Both the position numbers and the translations under genes were made by a program. Shown piece by piece: positions 62,027-64,000 of a DNA stretch of 64,000 nt. The DNA lies in the NCBI GenBank assembly GCA_965227215.1, contig OZ245729.1, positions 3,348,001 to 3,412,000 of the forward strand. Reading direction: 5' to 3'. Position 1 is the first letter of the stretch; each line of letters opens with the position of its first letter. The stretch is from Gracilimonas sp965227215. GTDB taxonomy: Bacteria > Bacteroidota > Rhodothermia > Balneolales > Balneolaceae. Under the pieces are notes generated by a model that saw only the letters and a list, made by a program, of their open reading frames with translations, was not told the origin of the DNA and did no database searches.

Positions 62027-63520
62027 ATGACGTACATCAACAAACTTGCCGACCACGTTGATAAAGAAGTAACCTTAAAAGGATGGGTATATAACTTCCG
62101 AAGCAGCGGGAGCCTTGTATTCATAGAAATGAGAGATGGAACAGGAATCACACAATGTGTGGTCGCCAAAGATGATGTTTCCGAGTACGTCTGGGAAGCA
62201 GCAACGTCCCTCAAACAGGAAAGTTCGCTGGAAGTGGTTGGTACCGTTAAGGCCGATGAGCGAAGCATTGGCGGCCACGAAATTCATGTGTCAAATGTGA
62301 AGGTACATCAGGTGGCGGAGAATTATCCCATCACCCCAAAAGAACACGGCGTTGAGTTTCTGATGAATAACCGACACCTATGGTTGCGAAGTCAAAAGCA
62401 GTGGGCGGCCATGCGTGTTCGAAATGAGATTATTTATGCCATCCATACTTTTTTCCAGGAGCGGGACTTCGTGCAAATGGATTCTCCGATCTTTACCGGT
62501 AACGCAGCTGAAGGAAGTACCACACTTTTTGAGACCGATTATTTTGAGGAAAAAGCATATTTGGCTCAGACCGGTCAGCTTTATGGAGAAGCGATGGCCA
62601 TGGCTCATGGGTTGATTTATACTTTTGGCCCAACCTTCCGCGCTGAGAAGTCCAAAACCCGACGTCATCTTACCGAGTTCTGGATGATTGAGCCGGAAAT
62701 GGCGTATTACGATCTGGATATGAATATGGATCTGGCCGAGGATATGATTAAAGCCATCGTATCTACTGTGCTAGAGAAGAGAAAGGATGAGCTGGAAATT
62801 CTGGAACGGGATACCACATCCCTTGAGAAAACAGCTTCAGAACCATTCGAAAGAATGACTTATGACGAAGCAGTTAAGATTCTTAAAAGCGATGAAACTG
62901 CTGATATGCTGGATGAGATGGCTGAGTCTCGCCGACAGGAACAGGTTGAGCTTGAGAAGGAGTGGGAAGAGATCAAAAAAGAACACGGTTCGGCTAAGAA
63001 GTGGCGAAAGGCCCAAATTGACCAGCGTATTAAAGAAATTTCAGCCCGTATCGATCAAATTGAAGAAGACCTTCGAAATATTCCAAGCTGGAAAGAATCG
63101 GCCCGAAATTTTGAGTGGGGGAATGACCTTGGTGGTAGCGATGAAACCGTTTTGATGATGCAATACGATGTACCACTTATTGTGACACACTGGCCTGCTG
63201 AGATCAAAGCGTTCTATATGAAGCGTGATGATACCAATAAACTCGCCTTAGGCATGGATGTGTTAGCTCCTGAAGGATATGGAGAAATCATAGGTGGAAG
63301 TCAGCGTGAAGATGATCTCGAAGTTATGGAAGAGCGCATCAAAGAAGAAGGGCTGGATAAAGAAGTATTTGAATGGTACCTCGACTTACGCCGCTTCGGT
63401 TCGGTTCCGCACTCAGGATATGGTCTTGGCTTAGAGCGAACCGTAGCGTGGTTGTGCGGCCTGTCTCACGTGCGAGAAACTATTCCGTTTCCACGAATGA
63501 TGGGGCGGCTGACGCCTTAA
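62027..63520 (+). CDS. asnS: Asparaginyl-tRNA synthetase
   Basis: Class IIb synthetase charging tRNA(Asn). OB-fold anticodon domain (VTLKGWVYNFRSSGSLVFIEMRDGTG in parts), then catalytic motifs FGPTFRAEKSKTRRHLTEFWMIEPE (in parts), EIIGGSQRED and the motif 3 GYGLGLERTVAWLCG. AAEGSTTLFETDYF and HLTEFWM distinguish it from aspartyl enzymes. A coiled-coil-like, charged insertion (about residues 295-350) makes it longer than E. coli AsnRS. Its stop overlaps the convergent gene by 4 bases. Confidence 0.95.
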   Translation: MTYINKLADHVDKEVTLKGWVYNFRSSGSLVFIEMRDGTGITQCVVAKDDVSEYVWEAATSLKQESSLEVVGTVKADERSIGGHEIHVSNVKVHQVAENYPITPKEHGVEFLMNNRHLWLRSQKQWAAMRVRNEIIYAIHTFFQERDFVQMDSPIFTGNAAEGSTTLFETDYFEEKAYLAQTGQLYGEAMAMAHGLIYTFGPTFRAEKSKTRRHLTEFWMIEPEMAYYDLDMNMDLAEDMIKAIVSTVLEKRKDELEILERDTTSLEKTASEPFERMTYDEAVKILKSDETADMLDEMAESRRQEQVELEKEWEEIKKEHGSAKKWRKAQIDQRIKEISARIDQIEEDLRNIPSWKESARNFEWGNDLGGSDETVLMMQYDVPLIVTHWPAEIKAFYMKRDDTNKLALGMDVLAPEGYGEIIGGSQREDDLEVMEERIKEEGLDKEVFEWYLDLRRFGSVPHSGYGLGLERTVAWLCGLSHVRETIPFPRMMGRLTP

Positions 63521-64000
63521 TTTCCTACGTAAGAGTACACCCGGGCAGGATTGCTTACCATCTCTGCATCTTTCTTTAACGCAGATTGCAACTGTTCGGG
63601 TACTATCTCTACTGCAATGCTTTGCATATCGTCTTCAGCTTGTTGTACTAGCACGATTTGCCCCAGTATGATCGTAAACTCATCAAATTGTCTGAAAAAC
63701 TGAACCAGTTTATCAGCTGCATTCTGCAGGGCTGAGTTGGCTTCTGTGTTCCCTTTATTGAGCAACGAGGTTTCCAGGCATTCTTTTCCTTTGTTGTATA
63801 AATCCCTGATATCGCCTTGAGAGTCAGAACTTTTTCGGACATAAGTCAGCTTTTGATAGAAGGAACCCAAAACCGGCTCGTCAAAGATTTCAAGCTCAAA
63901 CCCGAGTTCCTTCATGAATCTCTCACATAGAGATTTAATTTGCTCAGCCTGGTTCTCATTAATGTTGCCAGAGGGAATACCTATCAACACGTTTCCAATA
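63517..64000 (-). CDS. Unknown protein, cut by the window edge
   Basis: C-terminal part of a minus-strand gene that stays open to the end of the window, so its start is outside. At least 160 residues, soluble, with long helices (EQIKSLCERFMKELGF, ALQNAADKLVQFFRQFDEF). IPSGNINENQAEQIKSLCERF suggests an N-terminal helix region. No family is recognised. It converges with asnS, sharing 4 bases. Confidence 0.6.
   Translation of the reverse strand, partial: IGNVLIGIPSGNINENQAEQIKSLCERFMKELGFELEIFDEPVLGSFYQKLTYVRKSSDSQGDIRDLYNKGKECLETSLLNKGNTEANSALQNAADKLVQFFRQFDEFTIILGQIVLVQQAEDDMQSIAVEIVPEQLQSALKKDAEMVSNPARVYSYVGN

Noticed and set aside
1..64000. CRISPR arrays, tRNA/rRNA genes, insertion sequences, phage genes
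   Set aside because: No regularly spaced repeats, cloverleaf-type sequences, transposase or integrase motifs were seen while reading the window; a tRNA search tool would be needed to exclude tRNAs fully.

Overview
The window looks like chromosomal DNA of a member of the Bacteroidota/FCB group, most likely a marine Balneolota-type bacterium (Balneola or Gracilimonas relatives). The signs are a 1,901-residue exported protein with a type IX secretion C-terminal tail (QNYPNPFNP, ending in KKLMLIK), TAnnTTTG-type -7 promoter boxes before rimP and rpsO, a GWxTD-domain protein, an acyl-CoA carboxylase of methylcrotonyl type, and frequent TTG/GTG starts. No tRNA, rRNA, insertion sequence, prophage or CRISPR array was seen.

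Layout. 1-5.4 kb: tatA, gatA, then a tightly overlapping run of SDR dehydrogenase, M28/glutaminyl-cyclase-like lipoprotein, prmA and a Ppx/GppA phosphatase. 5.4-7.7 kb: an outer-membrane barrel, an ECF sigma factor and a lipoprotein. 7.7-12.5 kb (minus): GWxTD protein, pdxA, methyltransferase, ftsE, queG. 12.6-16.3 kb: carboxyltransferase, then a DUF3307 membrane protein with a SatD-family regulator, then an orphan membrane protein. 16.3-23.4 kb: recO, a Do-type protease, an LPP20-like lipoprotein and three exported amidohydrolases in a row. 23.5-37.1 kb: two paralogous histidine kinase/response regulator pairs flanking a giant secreted protein and a small secreted protein. 37.2-44.6 kb: AtuA-family protein, FAD oxidoreductase, and two ABC exporter halves around an RNase Z-like gene. 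44.7-50.4 kb: DUF883-like protein, prfB with its programmed frameshift, nadB, coaE, fbp and two small genes. 50.5-57.3 kb: the rimP-nusA-infB-rbfA-truB-ribF translation operon. 57.4-64 kb: an unknown gene, rpsO, pnp, an M16 peptidase, asnS and a gene cut by the window edge.

The most interesting part is 23.5-37.1 kb. Each response regulator gene is bracketed by 18-bp inverted repeats of one family (ACYRCATA-N2-TATGYRGT): one copy lies just after the kinase stop and before the regulator, another just after the regulator. A fifth copy lies upstream of the small secreted protein/second kinase unit. Upstream of both regulators the text GGCTATAT occurs at the same distance from the repeat. Downstream of both, the repeat is followed by an identical 13-nt tail (TTTACTAACCTAA), CTAAAG and a rho-independent terminator. 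This suggests two cross-talking, self-regulating NarL-type systems, each with a short regulator-controlled transcript after it. That is inference from sequence pattern only.

Other points of note are: a SatD protein whose N-terminus resembles a class III nucleotide cyclase; ABC exporter halves with complementary degenerate ATP sites; two of three tandem amidohydrolases lacking the metal-binding HxH; a terminator-like hairpin in the rimP leader; and a perfect 16-bp-arm inverted repeat after fbp.
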